The notes under the pieces were generated by a model that was not told the DNA's origin, did not search any database, and saw only the letters and a list, made by a program, of their open reading frames with translations. From an uncultured Mycoplasmatota bacterium (lineage in GTDB: Bacteria; Bacillota_I; Bacilli_A; RF39; UBA660): a stretch of DNA of 55,913 nucleotides. Shown here piece after piece: positions 1 to 7,073 of this stretch. The stretch covers positions 1 to 55,913 of the forward strand of contig URFW01000008.1 of the NCBI GenBank assembly GCA_900547225.1, written 5' to 3'. Made by a program: the position numbers and the translations under genes. Within the stretch, counting starts at the first letter, position 1; each line of letters begins with the position of its first letter.

Positions 1-119
1 TATGCTGAGCCTTTTATATTTAGTGTGGTACTTAGTGCTGCAAATGCAACTGTTAATCCTAGTACTGCTACTATAACAGCACTTAAACTTAACATTTTTA
101 TTCTTCTTTGTTTTTCCAT
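1..119 (-). CDS. N-terminus of a membrane-anchored or secreted protein at the end of the Tad locus (partial)
   Basis: Only the first 39 residues are in the window; the gene runs off the left edge. A short basic start (MEKQRRIK) precedes a hydrophobic segment of about 20 residues, then a polar stretch with STTLNIKGSA. This is the usual layout of an uncleaved signal anchor or signal peptide on Bacillota surface proteins. The start is set by a good AGGAG ribosome site just upstream, near 123-128. It lies 85 bp after tadC on the same strand, so it may be the last gene of the pilus operon, perhaps a structural or surface protein. The visible part lacks a Flp-pilin or TadE processing motif. Its function cannot be told from this fragment. 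Confidence 0.6.
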   Translation of the reverse strand, partial: MEKQRRIKMLSLSAVIVAVLGLTVAFAALSTTLNIKGSA

Positions 120-204
120 CTCTTACTCCTTTTACCTTTATCATCTATTTACATTATAATATTATTATTTATTTTTTCATACTTTTTTATTACTTCTTTT
201 ACAT

Positions 205-909
205 TTATTTAAGTAGGAAATCAATTAATACTGGGCCTAATATAATAAGTAATATAAGTGGTATAAAAAACAATACCGAAAAAATACTTATCTTATTTGG
301 AATCTTATTAATTTGAGCTTTAATATCCATAATTTGTTTATCTTTTAGAAAGTCTAATTGGTTATACATGGTTTCTATTATACTATTACCAAAAAGATTG
401 GATTGCTCCATGTTTAAAATAATGTTATTAATCGTTAAACTAGGTATTCGCATGCTCATAACGGATAAGCTTTCTGTTAATGATTTACCAAAGTTAACTT
501 GTTTTATTGTTTCTTTAAATTCACTAGATATTTCAGAATCTATGTACTTACAAGCCATTTTAATTGCGTTTTCTAAGTTTCTACCAGACTCTAGTGCAAG
601 AGTTAATACTTCAAAATAATAATATGCTTCATTATCTAATTTTCTCTCTCTTTTTTTAAGAGGTTTATCTATCATAAAGTATCCTACTAATATATACCAT
701 AAAACGGTTGCAACTGGTGCGATTAATGCTCCAAAATCAGCAAATATAAATAATACTACGAAAACTATTATTGATGTAAATAGTCTAAAATTCATAAAAT
801 ATTCAGTAGTAAATTTTTTAGACACTCCAAACTGATTTATTTTTGCATCTATTTTTTTTATGTCTTTTTCTCTATAAATGCGGTTTATAAATGATTTTTT
901 ATTTTTCAT
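205..909 (-). CDS. tadC: TadC-like type II secretion F-domain membrane protein
   Basis: This 234-aa protein has two membrane helices near residues 42-80, a cytoplasmic T2SSF-type helical domain (about 95-205) and a C-terminal membrane helix (208-230). That is the architecture of TadC, one of the two inner-membrane platform proteins of Tad/Flp pilus machines. The start codon overlaps the stop of the preceding tadB-like gene by one base (TAATG), pointing to translational coupling. In known Tad systems TadB and TadC form the platform on which the TadA ATPase acts. Assignment rests on topology, the GRNLENAI and GxSLxE-type F-domain motifs, and position after tadA and tadB; alone it could only be called a GspF-family protein. 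Confidence 0.85.
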   Translation of the reverse strand: MKNKKSFINRIYREKDIKKIDAKINQFGVSKKFTTEYFMNFRLFTSIIVFVVLFIFADFGALIAPVATVLWYILVGYFMIDKPLKKRERKLDNEAYYYFEVLTLALESGRNLENAIKMACKYIDSEISSEFKETIKQVNFGKSLTESLSVMSMRIPSLTINNIILNMEQSNLFGNSIIETMYNQLDFLKDKQIMDIKAQINKIPNKISIFSVLFFIPLILLIILGPVLIDFLLK

Positions 910-1904
910 TAGTTAAACCTCACTTTCATTATCTTATTTACTATATAAGCATATAATCCGTATATTAAAACTATTAAGAATAATAATATGTTTCCTAAAT
1001 TAGTATTAAATAGTGGCATAAAATAGCTTGGGTTTAATATTGTTATTATTCCAACAAATATAAAAGGCATTATAAGAAGAATCTTACTAATCATATTAGC
1101 ACTTGATGTTAGTGACTTCATCTCTTGTCTTAGCTTTCTTTTACTAAATAGCATCTTTTCTATTGATGAAAATACCTTTATTATGTTACCACCAGTTTTA
1201 TTTAATATGCTAAGTGATGATGTTATGTAACTTACTTCCTCTGATTCAACACGTTTTGAAAAACGTTCAAAAACAACATCTAAAGAAAGCCCATAACTTA
1301 TTTCTAAGTGCATCTTTTTAAATTCCTGAGCAATAGGTCCTTTAAGTTCTTTTGATACTATTTCAATTGCCTGCATCGTACTTCTTCCAGATCTAAACGC
1401 ATTATTCATAATTATAATTGCGTTTAACAAGTCTTGTTCAATTTGTTTTTTCTTTATGTAATCATAAAACTTAAAGTATATATCTATTAAGAAAAATCCA
1501 AGTAAGGCAGATACCATAATATCCAAGATGCTAGGAAATGTGCCCTCAATTATTCTTGCAAATGTTATTATTAAAATAAATGCTATACAAATGTAGAACT
1601 TATTACTTACATAATCCATTGCACATACATCTTTATCATTCTCATACGTTATGTACTTGTTAAACTTAAGTGAATATTTCTTTAGGAATACTGATTTTTT
1701 AAGTACTTTAGTTAGTTTTGCAACCATCTTTTTATATTCGTTTGCTAAAAGGTCAAAAAATGAAATAGAATCATCTTTAATTGATGAAATACTATATTTA
1801 GCTATTCTTTTTTCCAATTTTAAACTATTATTATAAATAATAAGATAAAATATTACTATTGCAAGTAAAATCATTACTACTGTTTGAACAATAAATATAT
1901 TCAT
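909..1904 (-). CDS. tadB: TadB-like type II secretion F-domain membrane protein
   Basis: This 331-aa protein has an N-terminal membrane helix (about 4-24), a central pair of helices (about 103-145), a T2SSF cytoplasmic domain with the typical RSGRSTMQAIE motif, and two C-terminal helices (about 270-325). This matches TadB, the larger platform protein paired with TadC in Tad/Flp systems. It sits between the TadA ATPase gene (15-bp gap) and tadC (1-bp overlap), the canonical order. Length and topology are normal for the family. Together with TadC it should form the membrane base that turns ATP hydrolysis by TadA into pilin assembly or secretion. Confidence 0.87.
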   Translation of the reverse strand: MNIFIVQTVVMILLAIVIFYLIIYNNSLKLEKRIAKYSISSIKDDSISFFDLLANEYKKMVAKLTKVLKKSVFLKKYSLKFNKYITYENDKDVCAMDYVSNKFYICIAFILIITFARIIEGTFPSILDIMVSALLGFFLIDIYFKFYDYIKKKQIEQDLLNAIIIMNNAFRSGRSTMQAIEIVSKELKGPIAQEFKKMHLEISYGLSLDVVFERFSKRVESEEVSYITSSLSILNKTGGNIIKVFSSIEKMLFSKRKLRQEMKSLTSSANMISKILLIMPFIFVGIITILNPSYFMPLFNTNLGNILLFLIVLIYGLYAYIVNKIMKVRFN

Positions 1905-1919
1905 TTTTATTCACCTTCT

Positions 1920-3248
1920 TTACTTTTTAAAATTAAATATATCGTCTAAATCGTTAATTCCTCTACTCTTTATCTTCTTATAAACTGTTGGAACACGCTT
2001 TTTAAGATCAAATGCTCCGTCTACTTCACCATTTTCTGTAAGACCAGTTTGTTTAAAATTAAATATCTCTTTTAATACAATCATATCATCTTTAAAGCCG
2101 TCTACCTCACAAATTGAAGTTACTTTTCTTCTTCCATCTGATAATCTTGATACGTTAACTACTATATCAATTGCGTTTTCTATGTATTCACGAATTGCCT
2201 TAATAGGTATTTCCATACCAGCCATTAAAACCATTGTTTCTAACCTGTTTAGTGCCTCAAGTGGACTATTAGCATGCATTGTAGTAAGTGAGCCATCATG
2301 TCCTGTATTCATCGCCTGAAGCATATCAAAAGCTTCTTTACCACGAACTTCACCAACTATTATTCTGTCAGGCCTCATACGTAGTGAATTAATTACTAAA
2401 TCACGAATGGTAACTTCTCCAGTTCCTTCATAGTTAACTAATCTTGTCTCTAGGCTTATTACGTGGGATTGGTTAAGTTTTAACTCTGCCGCATCTTCTA
2501 TTGTTATAATACGTTCGTGATCTCCGATAAAAGATGATAACGCATTTAATAGTGTTGTTTTACCCGCTCCAGTACCACCACATATTATGATGTTTAGTTT
2601 TGCTTTTACAGCTGCATCTAAAAATCTTGCCATGTAAGGCGTCATAGCACCAGTTCTTAAAAAGTCATCTATTTTTTCCATATCACGTCTAAATTTTCTT
2701 ATTGTAACAACGGGTCCCTTAAGCGATAAAGGAGGTATTACGGCATTTAGTCTTGAACCATCTTCTAATCTTGCGTCTACCATAGGGTTTGCTGTATCAA
2801 TCGTTCTTCCAAGTGGTTGAACTATCTTTTGAACGGTTCTTATTATATGTTCATCATTAATAAACGATACGGAGTCATCTTTACTTATTTGACCATCTAT
2901 TTCAACGTATACTTCGTTTTTACCATTAACCATTATCTCGGTAATGTTAGGATCTTCAAGTAATTCTGTAATTGGACCATAACCATTTATTTCGTTATCA
3001 ATTAAGTTAAATATATGACTACGCTCTAAGTTAGTTAAATCATATCCTAATAATGCTTTATCTATTTCATCGTTTATGTATTCATGTAAAAGCTTATTAT
3101 TAGGTACTTTATCATCTATTAAATTAGAAATTATTGTATTTCTTAAGTTATCAAGTAATTCTTTATCCTTAAATATATCATAGTCTTTAACTGGTTTAAC
3201 AGATACTTTTTCTTCTTTTACGTCAAAGGCTTTCATTAAATTAGGCAT
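1920..3248 (-). CDS. tadA: TadA/CpaF-type secretion and pilus assembly ATPase
   Basis: This 442-aa protein is a GspE-superfamily ATPase of the CpaF/TadA class. The N-terminal domain (about 30-200) precedes the catalytic domain, with Walker A GGTGAGKTT at 224-232, Walker B RIIVGEVRG at 295-303, and the His box TGHDGSLTTMHANS at 315-328. The CpaF signature PPLSLKGPVVTIRKF lies just before the Walker A region. It is expected to be a hexameric motor at the inner face of the membrane, driving Flp-type pilus assembly or substrate export. The gene overlaps the upstream cpaE-like gene by 8 bp and is followed by tadB and tadC. All catalytic motifs look intact. Confidence 0.95.
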   Translation of the reverse strand: MPNLMKAFDVKEEKVSVKPVKDYDIFKDKELLDNLRNTIISNLIDDKVPNNKLLHEYINDEIDKALLGYDLTNLERSHIFNLIDNEINGYGPITELLEDPNITEIMVNGKNEVYVEIDGQISKDDSVSFINDEHIIRTVQKIVQPLGRTIDTANPMVDARLEDGSRLNAVIPPLSLKGPVVTIRKFRRDMEKIDDFLRTGAMTPYMARFLDAAVKAKLNIIICGGTGAGKTTLLNALSSFIGDHERIITIEDAAELKLNQSHVISLETRLVNYEGTGEVTIRDLVINSLRMRPDRIIVGEVRGKEAFDMLQAMNTGHDGSLTTMHANSPLEALNRLETMVLMAGMEIPIKAIREYIENAIDIVVNVSRLSDGRRKVTSICEVDGFKDDMIVLKEIFNFKQTGLTENGEVDGAFDLKKRVPTVYKKIKSRGINDLDDIFNFKK

Positions 3249-4029
3249 CTTTTTTTACCTCCTTTTTAACTGGCTTTGCATCTAAAAGGGCACTAGCAAG
3301 TTTAGTAAGTTTCATAATATCACCTTTCCTGCTTAACCTTATTTTTTTATCAAGAGTTAATATTTTTCCATCTATTACATATTTATCAATGTTCTTTATG
3401 TAAAATGATCTATCTATCGTATAGTCAATGTTATGTTTTATTATGTTTTTTACGTCAAATAGTGAAAAATAATCTTTACCAGTATCTTTAGATGAGTTAA
3501 ATACCACTTTATAGTTTTCTTTTTCAGTATCTTTAAATATTGCAACCATACTTCTTGCATTTTTTAAATCTACTGGATCATTAGTTACAATAAATAATGT
3601 ATTATCACTTTTATCTAATGCACAAAGTGATATTGGGCTAATGTTATGTGATGTATCTATTAATATAACGTCATATTTATACATTGCAGAAATTATGATT
3701 AAATCAATGTATTTAGAATCTACCTTTAAAGCATCTCTAGGATCCTTTGGTGATGATAAAACATCTATTTTATCGTTATATTTAGATACGTAGTTTTCTA
3801 TTCCATCAAATCTGTTATTCCCCATATCATCAACAACATTATATATTGTTTTATTAACATCAACATTTAAACTAATAGCAACACCGCCGCTATTTAAATC
3901 TAGGTCCATAATTAATACTTTTTTATTCATTAAACTATAAATACCTGCTAAATTAATTAACGTAGTAGTTTTTCCAACCCCACCTTTACAAGAAAATATA
4001 GTTATTATTTTTGCTGCATCTTTTTTCAT
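3241..4029 (-). CDS. CpaE-like MinD/ParA-family ATPase of the Tad locus
   Basis: This 262-aa protein has the deviant Walker A KGGVGKTT at about 15-22 and the switch motif DLDLNSGG at 42-50, which define the MinD/ParA (SIMIBI) ATPases. In Tad loci this position is held by CpaE/TadZ, which places the pilus machine in the cell. The usual N-terminal receiver-like domain of CpaE is absent; the protein starts directly with the ATPase, as in many Gram-positive versions. The C-terminus is very lysine-rich. It overlaps the preceding TadE-like gene by one base and tadA by 8 bp, so it clearly belongs to this operon rather than to chromosome partitioning. Confidence 0.85.
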   Translation of the reverse strand: MKKDAAKIITIFSCKGGVGKTTTLINLAGIYSLMNKKVLIMDLDLNSGGVAISLNVDVNKTIYNVVDDMGNNRFDGIENYVSKYNDKIDVLSSPKDPRDALKVDSKYIDLIIISAMYKYDVILIDTSHNISPISLCALDKSDNTLFIVTNDPVDLKNARSMVAIFKDTEKENYKVVFNSSKDTGKDYFSLFDVKNIIKHNIDYTIDRSFYIKNIDKYVIDGKILTLDKKIRLSRKGDIMKLTKLASALLDAKPVKKEVKKDA

Positions 4030-4427
4030 TAGCTTACCTTCTTTTCTATTATTTTTTTGTCATCTTTGATGTACCCTTTTAAAGAGGATTTTTCATTATA
4101 TATTTCTTTACCTACGATAGAACCAAAAAAGCCTTTAGTAGATTTAGATAAAGTAACTGATATTTCTTTTGTTTCATTATTAATGTTGATTTCATAAAAA
4201 TCGATATCAGAATCATTTTGATATATTAAATCAACCATATTATCATAAGGTTCTTCATCTATGTGTTTTAATCCATAATTTATTACTTGCTTATTTAAAT
4301 TGTCTAATCTTCTTTCGTTATATTTTGCAAATGATACATCTACTACATAAGTTCCCATCATTATAAAAACAGGAACAAATATAACAAATATAGCAAGACT
4401 TTGTCCCTTGTTATTAAGCCTACTCAT
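4029..4427 (-). CDS. TadE/TadG-like pseudopilin
   Basis: This 132-aa protein has a short basic leader, a prepilin-like KGQSLAIF boundary (around residue 7) and a single hydrophobic helix (about 10-30), followed by a small extracytoplasmic domain. It resembles TadE/TadG-type pseudopilins. The Glu usually found at position +5 of the mature protein is replaced by isoleucine, so processing by a TadV-type prepilin peptidase is uncertain. It overlaps the neighbouring TadE gene by 8 bp, and its stop overlaps the cpaE-like start. No tadV gene is visible in this window. Confidence 0.75.
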   Translation of the reverse strand: MSRLNNKGQSLAIFVIFVPVFIMMGTYVVDVSFAKYNERRLDNLNKQVINYGLKHIDEEPYDNMVDLIYQNDSDIDFYEININNETKEISVTLSKSTKGFFGSIVGKEIYNEKSSLKGYIKDDKKIIEKKVS

Positions 4428-4761
4428 TTTTAACCACCCTAGTTACTTCTACGTCAAATACTTTATTTGCAATATATGATAATCCTGGTGTTATAGGCTT
4501 TATTTTTTTAGATACCGTAATATTTGCATAATCACCCTTTATATCAAGTGAAACCTTAACGTCCTTATTATCCATTTTACTATTAATTTCTTCTAAAGTA
4601 TTACCTGATTCATAAAAGGTCACTATATCATCTGTCTTACTTTCTAAATCACTTTTAACAGATATTACCCTTCCAAAATCTATAATGCAAAACATAAGCA
4701 TTAAAGTAATAGGTAAAATAATAACAAATTCAACTAACGCTTGTCCCTTACTATTCTTCAT
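4420..4761 (-). CDS. tadE: TadE-like pseudopilin
   Basis: This 113-aa protein begins MKNSKGQALVEFVI, matching the TadE N-terminus: basic leader, Gly before the cleavage site, Glu five residues into the mature part, then a hydrophobic helix (about 9-29). The rest is a small beta-rich extracytoplasmic domain. TadE proteins are minor pseudopilins needed for Flp pilus formation. It is the first gene of the Tad operon: a terminator hairpin lies upstream (4801-4834) and a -10 box TATAAT preceded by TGA sits at 4789-4794. Confidence 0.82.
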   Translation of the reverse strand: MKNSKGQALVEFVIILPITLMLMFCIIDFGRVISVKSDLESKTDDIVTFYESGNTLEEINSKMDNKDVKVSLDIKGDYANITVSKKIKPITPGLSYIANKVFDVEVTRVVKNE

Positions 4762-4788
4762 ATTAATCGTCCCCTATTATCGCTTCTA

Positions 4789-4794
4789 ATTATA
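4789..4794 (-). promoter_or_regulatory. Extended -10 promoter of the Tad operon
   Basis: On the minus strand the sequence TGATATAAT ends 28 bp before the tadE start. The -35 region is poor (TGTTAT at 17 bp), so this is best read as an extended -10 promoter. It follows directly after the terminator of the upstream unit, which makes the Tad genes a separate transcription unit. Confidence 0.5.
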
Positions 4795-4800
4795 TCAAAA

Positions 4801-4834
4801 AAAATAGAAAATAACAATTAGTTATTTCTATTTT
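4801..4834 (-). terminator. Terminator after the secreted tail protein gene
   Basis: On the minus strand a long A/U-rich hairpin (arms 4801-4815 and 4821-4834, with one bulge) is followed by a run of eight U. The arms overlap the stop codon at 4818. It separates the CPBP/tail-protein unit from the Tad operon. Confidence 0.65.
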
Positions 4835-5405
4835 TAAATATTGTGTATCCAACAAGTCCAACTATAATAACTAGCATACCAATAATAATTACTCCGTTGT
4901 TGTTAGCTCCTTCTGCATTTTTTACAACGGACATGGTTAAAAAATAATCTGAGCAGTGAGTTATATCAAATGTTACATATCCACCTGATACCATAATATT
5001 AGATTTTATGGTTTCTATTTTACCTGTTTCATCATTATAGTAATAAAGGTTAAGTCTATCACCATCTTTAAAATTATGAGATGGTAGTTTTACGGTTGCA
5101 CTACCTGGAAGATTACCATGATAATTAAAGGATACAAACTCTTTGAGAGTTTTTTTCTCCGTTAGTTCATTTATCTTTTTTTCAAATAAAGACTTATTTT
5201 TTATTCCCATATCAAACTCAAAGCCGTTATTATTATAACTATTTTTATCAAAGCTCCAAGAGTATAAAAATTTTCCATTTTCTGAAAAAGTAAATATTAC
5301 TTTATCCTTTGTTTCTATTTTATTCACCTTATCTTCGGCACTGATACTGCTTACGTGCAAAATAAAGACTAAAAAAGCAAGTAGTATAATAGATACTTTT
5401 TTCAT
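4818..5405 (-). CDS. Secreted beta-domain protein with C-terminal membrane tail, unknown function
   Basis: This 195-aa protein has a signal peptide (about 1-23, cleavable after SISA), an extracytoplasmic beta-rich region, and a C-terminal membrane helix (about 168-187) ending in KNRNN. Residues about 90-152 look like a small Ig-like module common in Bacillota surface proteins, ending with a FDITHCSDYFLT strand. No LPxTG motif precedes the tail. The stretch SVVKNA, then an Asn/Gly-rich linker, then GVIIIGMLVIIVGLVGYT, resembles the two nearby 46- and 49-aa peptides. The gene follows the CPBP-like gene by 19 bp and ends in a terminator, so the two form a bicistron. Function unknown; a cell-surface role is inferred from the topology. 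Confidence 0.75.
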   Translation of the reverse strand: MKKVSIILLAFLVFILHVSSISAEDKVNKIETKDKVIFTFSENGKFLYSWSFDKNSYNNNGFEFDMGIKNKSLFEKKINELTEKKTLKEFVSFNYHGNLPGSATVKLPSHNFKDGDRLNLYYYNDETGKIETIKSNIMVSGGYVTFDITHCSDYFLTMSVVKNAEGANNNGVIIIGMLVIIVGLVGYTIFKNRNN

Positions 5406-5424
5406 AAGCGTATCACTCCTTTCG

Positions 5425-6072
5425 TTATATAAAGCTGATTGCTGAAATAATAAGGTTATAAATCATCATAACTATAACGCTTGCTGTAAAGTTATTAGTT
5501 TTATAATAATAGTTAGATAATAACATCATTGAAAATAAATAACATAAAGATGTTATTATACTAGTAAAACTAAGTGAGGTATAAGCTACGTTAAAGAAAA
5601 AGTAAAAAACTGAAGAAAATATTATAAATATCCACTTATTATCAATTATATCCCTTACGGATTTTCTGAATATAACTCCTTCAATAACTGGATAATAAAG
5701 TGATGTTAAAAACATTAAAATAATTGGTGATTTTTTAAACATAGCAAGCAGTGAATAATCATTTTCTGAAGTTTGTTTTATATCAAATAACATACCTATT
5801 AATGCATTTGTTATTAACATAATAACAAATATCAAGGCAACGTTAATTAATATTGAACTTAAATATTTTTTCTTATTTTCTATAATATCCTTAAAATCCT
5901 TTTTAAAAGTATTTCTATATAAATAAAGTATTAATAATGCAAATAGCATGTAAAATAAAACAACAAGCCATTTAACACCTGATAAAAACTTCATAACATA
6001 AGGAAATATAAAGTAAAGTATAATTATCATTATTGACCTTAAGTTATTTTTATTTTCTTTATTTTTTTCCAT
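5425..6072 (-). CDS. CPBP/Abi-family-like membrane protein with degenerate active-site motifs
   Basis: This 215-aa protein is nearly all membrane helices (about six). The segment YPVIEGVIFRKSVRD near 127-141 aligns with motif 1 of the CPBP (CAAX protease/bacteriocin-processing) family, normally EExxxR; here the second Glu is Gly. Motif 2 (FxxxH) would fall in SSVFYFFFNVAY, where the His appears to be Asn. The third motif, with its His, is also not evident. The fold is therefore likely CPBP-like but the metal site is doubtful. Known relatives process prenylated proteins or give self-immunity to bacteriocins. Its partner in the bicistron is the 195-aa tail protein, and three tiny peptide ORFs lie just upstream. 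Possibly an inactive scaffold or immunity protein; this is inference. Confidence 0.6.
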   Translation of the reverse strand: MEKNKENKNNLRSIMIIILYFIFPYVMKFLSGVKWLVVLFYMLFALLILYLYRNTFKKDFKDIIENKKKYLSSILINVALIFVIMLITNALIGMLFDIKQTSENDYSLLAMFKKSPIILMFLTSLYYPVIEGVIFRKSVRDIIDNKWIFIIFSSVFYFFFNVAYTSLSFTSIITSLCYLFSMMLLSNYYYKTNNFTASVIVMMIYNLIISAISFI

Positions 6073-6098
6073 AATAAAGACCTCCTATAATTACTTTA

Positions 6099-6127
6099 AT
6101 TTTATCAAATTAAGATTATTTTTGCAA
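6099..6127 (-). promoter_or_regulatory. Promoter of the CPBP-like/tail-protein bicistron
   Basis: Minus strand: -35 TTGCAA (6122-6127), 17-bp spacer, -10 TAAAAT (6099-6104). A strong AGGAGG ribosome site follows before the start at 6072. It lies immediately after the terminator of the 11-aa peptide unit. Confidence 0.6.
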
Positions 6128-6136
6128 CAAAAGAAA

Positions 6137-6158
6137 AAGCACTTGTAAACAAGTGCTT
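6137..6158 (-). terminator. Rho-independent terminator of the tiny peptide unit
   Basis: Perfect 9-bp stem AAGCACTTG/CAAGTGCTT with a 4-base loop, followed on the minus strand by TTTCTTTTG. It is nine bases after the stop of the 11-aa ORF, which delimits a very short transcript. Confidence 0.8.
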
Positions 6159-6167
6159 ACTGGTTAA

Positions 6168-6203
6168 TTATAACCATCTAAAAAGCCATCTCCATTTGCT
6201 CAT
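6168..6203 (-). CDS. 11-residue Trp/Arg-rich peptide ORF
   Basis: This ORF encodes MSKWRWLFRWL: three Trp, two Arg, one Lys and no acidic residue. It has a near-perfect ribosome site (AAAGGAGG, 9 bp before the ATG), a well-formed promoter (6275-6303) and a strong terminator nine bases after the stop, so the locus looks built to make this peptide or its RNA. The composition resembles short cationic membrane-active peptides. It is not an attenuator leader for the next gene, because a terminator and a new promoter intervene. Alternatives are a regulatory small RNA with an incidental ORF, or a type I toxin. Translation is unproven. Confidence 0.5.
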   Translation of the reverse strand: MSKWRWLFRWL

Positions 6204-6221
6204 AGATAAAGCCTCCTTTCA

Positions 6222-6260
6222 TCAATGTATTTCTACTGCATTCAAGATACCATTAAGCAT
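6222..6260 (-). CDS. Possible 12-residue upstream ORF
   Basis: This ORF would encode MLNGILNAVEIH and lies in the leader of the 11-aa peptide transcript. Its stop is right before the strong AAAGGAGG site of the next ORF. Its own ribosome site (AAGAAG directly against the ATG) is poor. It may be chance, or it may couple translation to the downstream peptide. Confidence 0.2.
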   Translation of the reverse strand: MLNGILNAVEIH

Positions 6261-6274
6261 CTTCTTACACTTTT

Positions 6275-6303
6275 AATATAACACTATTTAACCAGAAAAA
6301 CAA
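6275..6303 (-). promoter_or_regulatory. Promoter of the 11-aa peptide unit
   Basis: Minus strand: -35 TTGTTT (6298-6303), 17-bp spacer, -10 TATATT (6275-6280) with an upstream TG (extended -10). The predicted leader before the 11-aa ORF is about 65 nt. Confidence 0.65.
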
Positions 6304-6372
6304 TATACATTTTATAGACGTAAATCATTATTCAATTTAATTATATGAAATTTAAAACAAATAATGAAAAAA

Positions 6373-6387
6373 ACTAGTATAACTAGT
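6373..6387 (-). terminator. Probable terminator of the 49-aa peptide transcript
   Basis: ACTAGT repeated around a 3-base loop forms a 6-bp stem, followed on the minus strand by seven U. It is about 105 bp beyond the stop of the 49-aa ORF, leaving an apparently non-coding 3' tail (6388-6492) in which I see no further gene. Confidence 0.45.
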
Positions 6388-6492
6388 CCATAACTCTAGT
6401 AATAAGTCAAACAAAACTTAAAGTTTCATTCCTTATTAGCAAATGCAAACAATAAATTTTCTAAATGATTTAAACATTTATGTAAAATAATG

Positions 6493-6642
6493 TCAATTTT
6501 TTTTATTTTTATCAATAATATATAATATTAAAAAAGCAATAACTAATATCATAACAATTATTATAAGACCACTTTTATTTGGACTGTTAGCAGCATTTCT
6601 GACGATTGATAATATATCTAATACCCAAGATTTGTATTTCAT
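6493..6642 (-). CDS. 49-aa single-pass membrane peptide
   Basis: The ORF encodes 49 residues: MKYKSWVLDILSIVRNAA, a short polar linker with NKSG, a hydrophobic helix (about 26-43) and the basic end DKNKKN. It has an AGAGGTG ribosome site seven bases before the ATG and its own promoter (6673-6701). The pattern SIVRNA, Ser/Gly linker, IIIxM helix and basic tail is shared with the 46-aa ORF at 6756-6896 and with the C-terminal tail of the 195-aa protein at 4818-5405. Predicted to be membrane-inserted. Candidates are a type I toxin, a quorum or bacteriocin-like peptide, or a regulator of the CPBP-like protein; none is proven. Confidence 0.6.
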   Translation of the reverse strand: MKYKSWVLDILSIVRNAANSPNKSGLIIIVMILVIAFLILYIIDKNKKN

Positions 6643-6672
6643 ATTATTACACCTCTTTTTACCATTAATGAG

Positions 6673-6701
6673 ATTATATCAAAAATATCAAATATTGTTA
6701 A
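6673..6701 (-). promoter_or_regulatory. Promoter of the 49-aa peptide gene
   Basis: Minus strand: -35 TTAACA (6696-6701, five of six consensus), 17-bp spacer, -10 TATAAT (6673-6678) preceded by TGA. This is among the better promoters in the window. Confidence 0.7.
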
Positions 6702-6755
6702 GACAGAAATTTCTAACAAAATTTTATAAAAAATAAAAAGATGTCTTACCAGCCA

Positions 6756-6896
6756 TCATTTACTAACCATATTTTTACTAAATGTATAAATAATTAATAT
6801 AACGATTATAATGATCATTCCTATAATCACAACTCCCCCGCTTTTTTCACTTGATATTGCCTCTCTTACAATAGATAAAATCTCCATATTTTGCAT
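6756..6896 (-). CDS. 46-aa single-pass membrane peptide, paralog of the 49-aa peptide
   Basis: The ORF encodes 46 residues: MQNMEILSIVREAISSEKSGG, a hydrophobic helix (about 22-38) with VVIIGM, then YTFSKNMVSK. An AAGGAAG ribosome site lies 11 bases upstream; the ATG three codons in (MEILS) is an alternative start. An extended -10 promoter is at 6944-6952. It shares LSIVR(E/N)A, the Ser/Gly turn, the I-rich helix and the basic tail with the 49-aa peptide, and the helix end YTxxKN with the 195-aa protein's tail. Each peptide gene has its own promoter, which argues that these are genes rather than debris. Confidence 0.6.
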   Translation of the reverse strand: MQNMEILSIVREAISSEKSGGVVIIGMIIIIVILIIYTFSKNMVSK

Positions 6897-6943
6897 CTAT
6901 ATAATCACTTCCTTTTCATATGCCAATTTAAAGCGGCTTTCTC

Positions 6944-6952
6944 ATTATACCA
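6944..6952 (-). promoter_or_regulatory. Extended -10 promoter of the 46-aa peptide gene
   Basis: Minus strand TGGTATAAT: a perfect -10 with the TG extension. The -35 region is weak (GTTTTC at 17 bp). Confidence 0.55.
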
Positions 6953-7073
6953 AGATTTTAAAACAAGAAAACCATTAATTAATAATTTTAATATTTTTTT
7001 AAAAAAAGATGTAAAGTGACGTAAAACACTTTATAAAATTATTTTTTTAATTTATAATTTATATGGTGATAAT

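Noticed and set aside
6168..6303. Trp-rich 11-aa ORF as an attenuator leader peptide for the CPBP gene
   Set aside because: A strong terminator with no competing antiterminator arm and a separate promoter stand between it and the CPBP-like gene.
6354..6393. Possible small plus-strand ORF (MKFKTNNEKN)
   Set aside because: Ten codons, no ribosome site or promoter, and its end lies in the terminator hairpin of the opposite strand.
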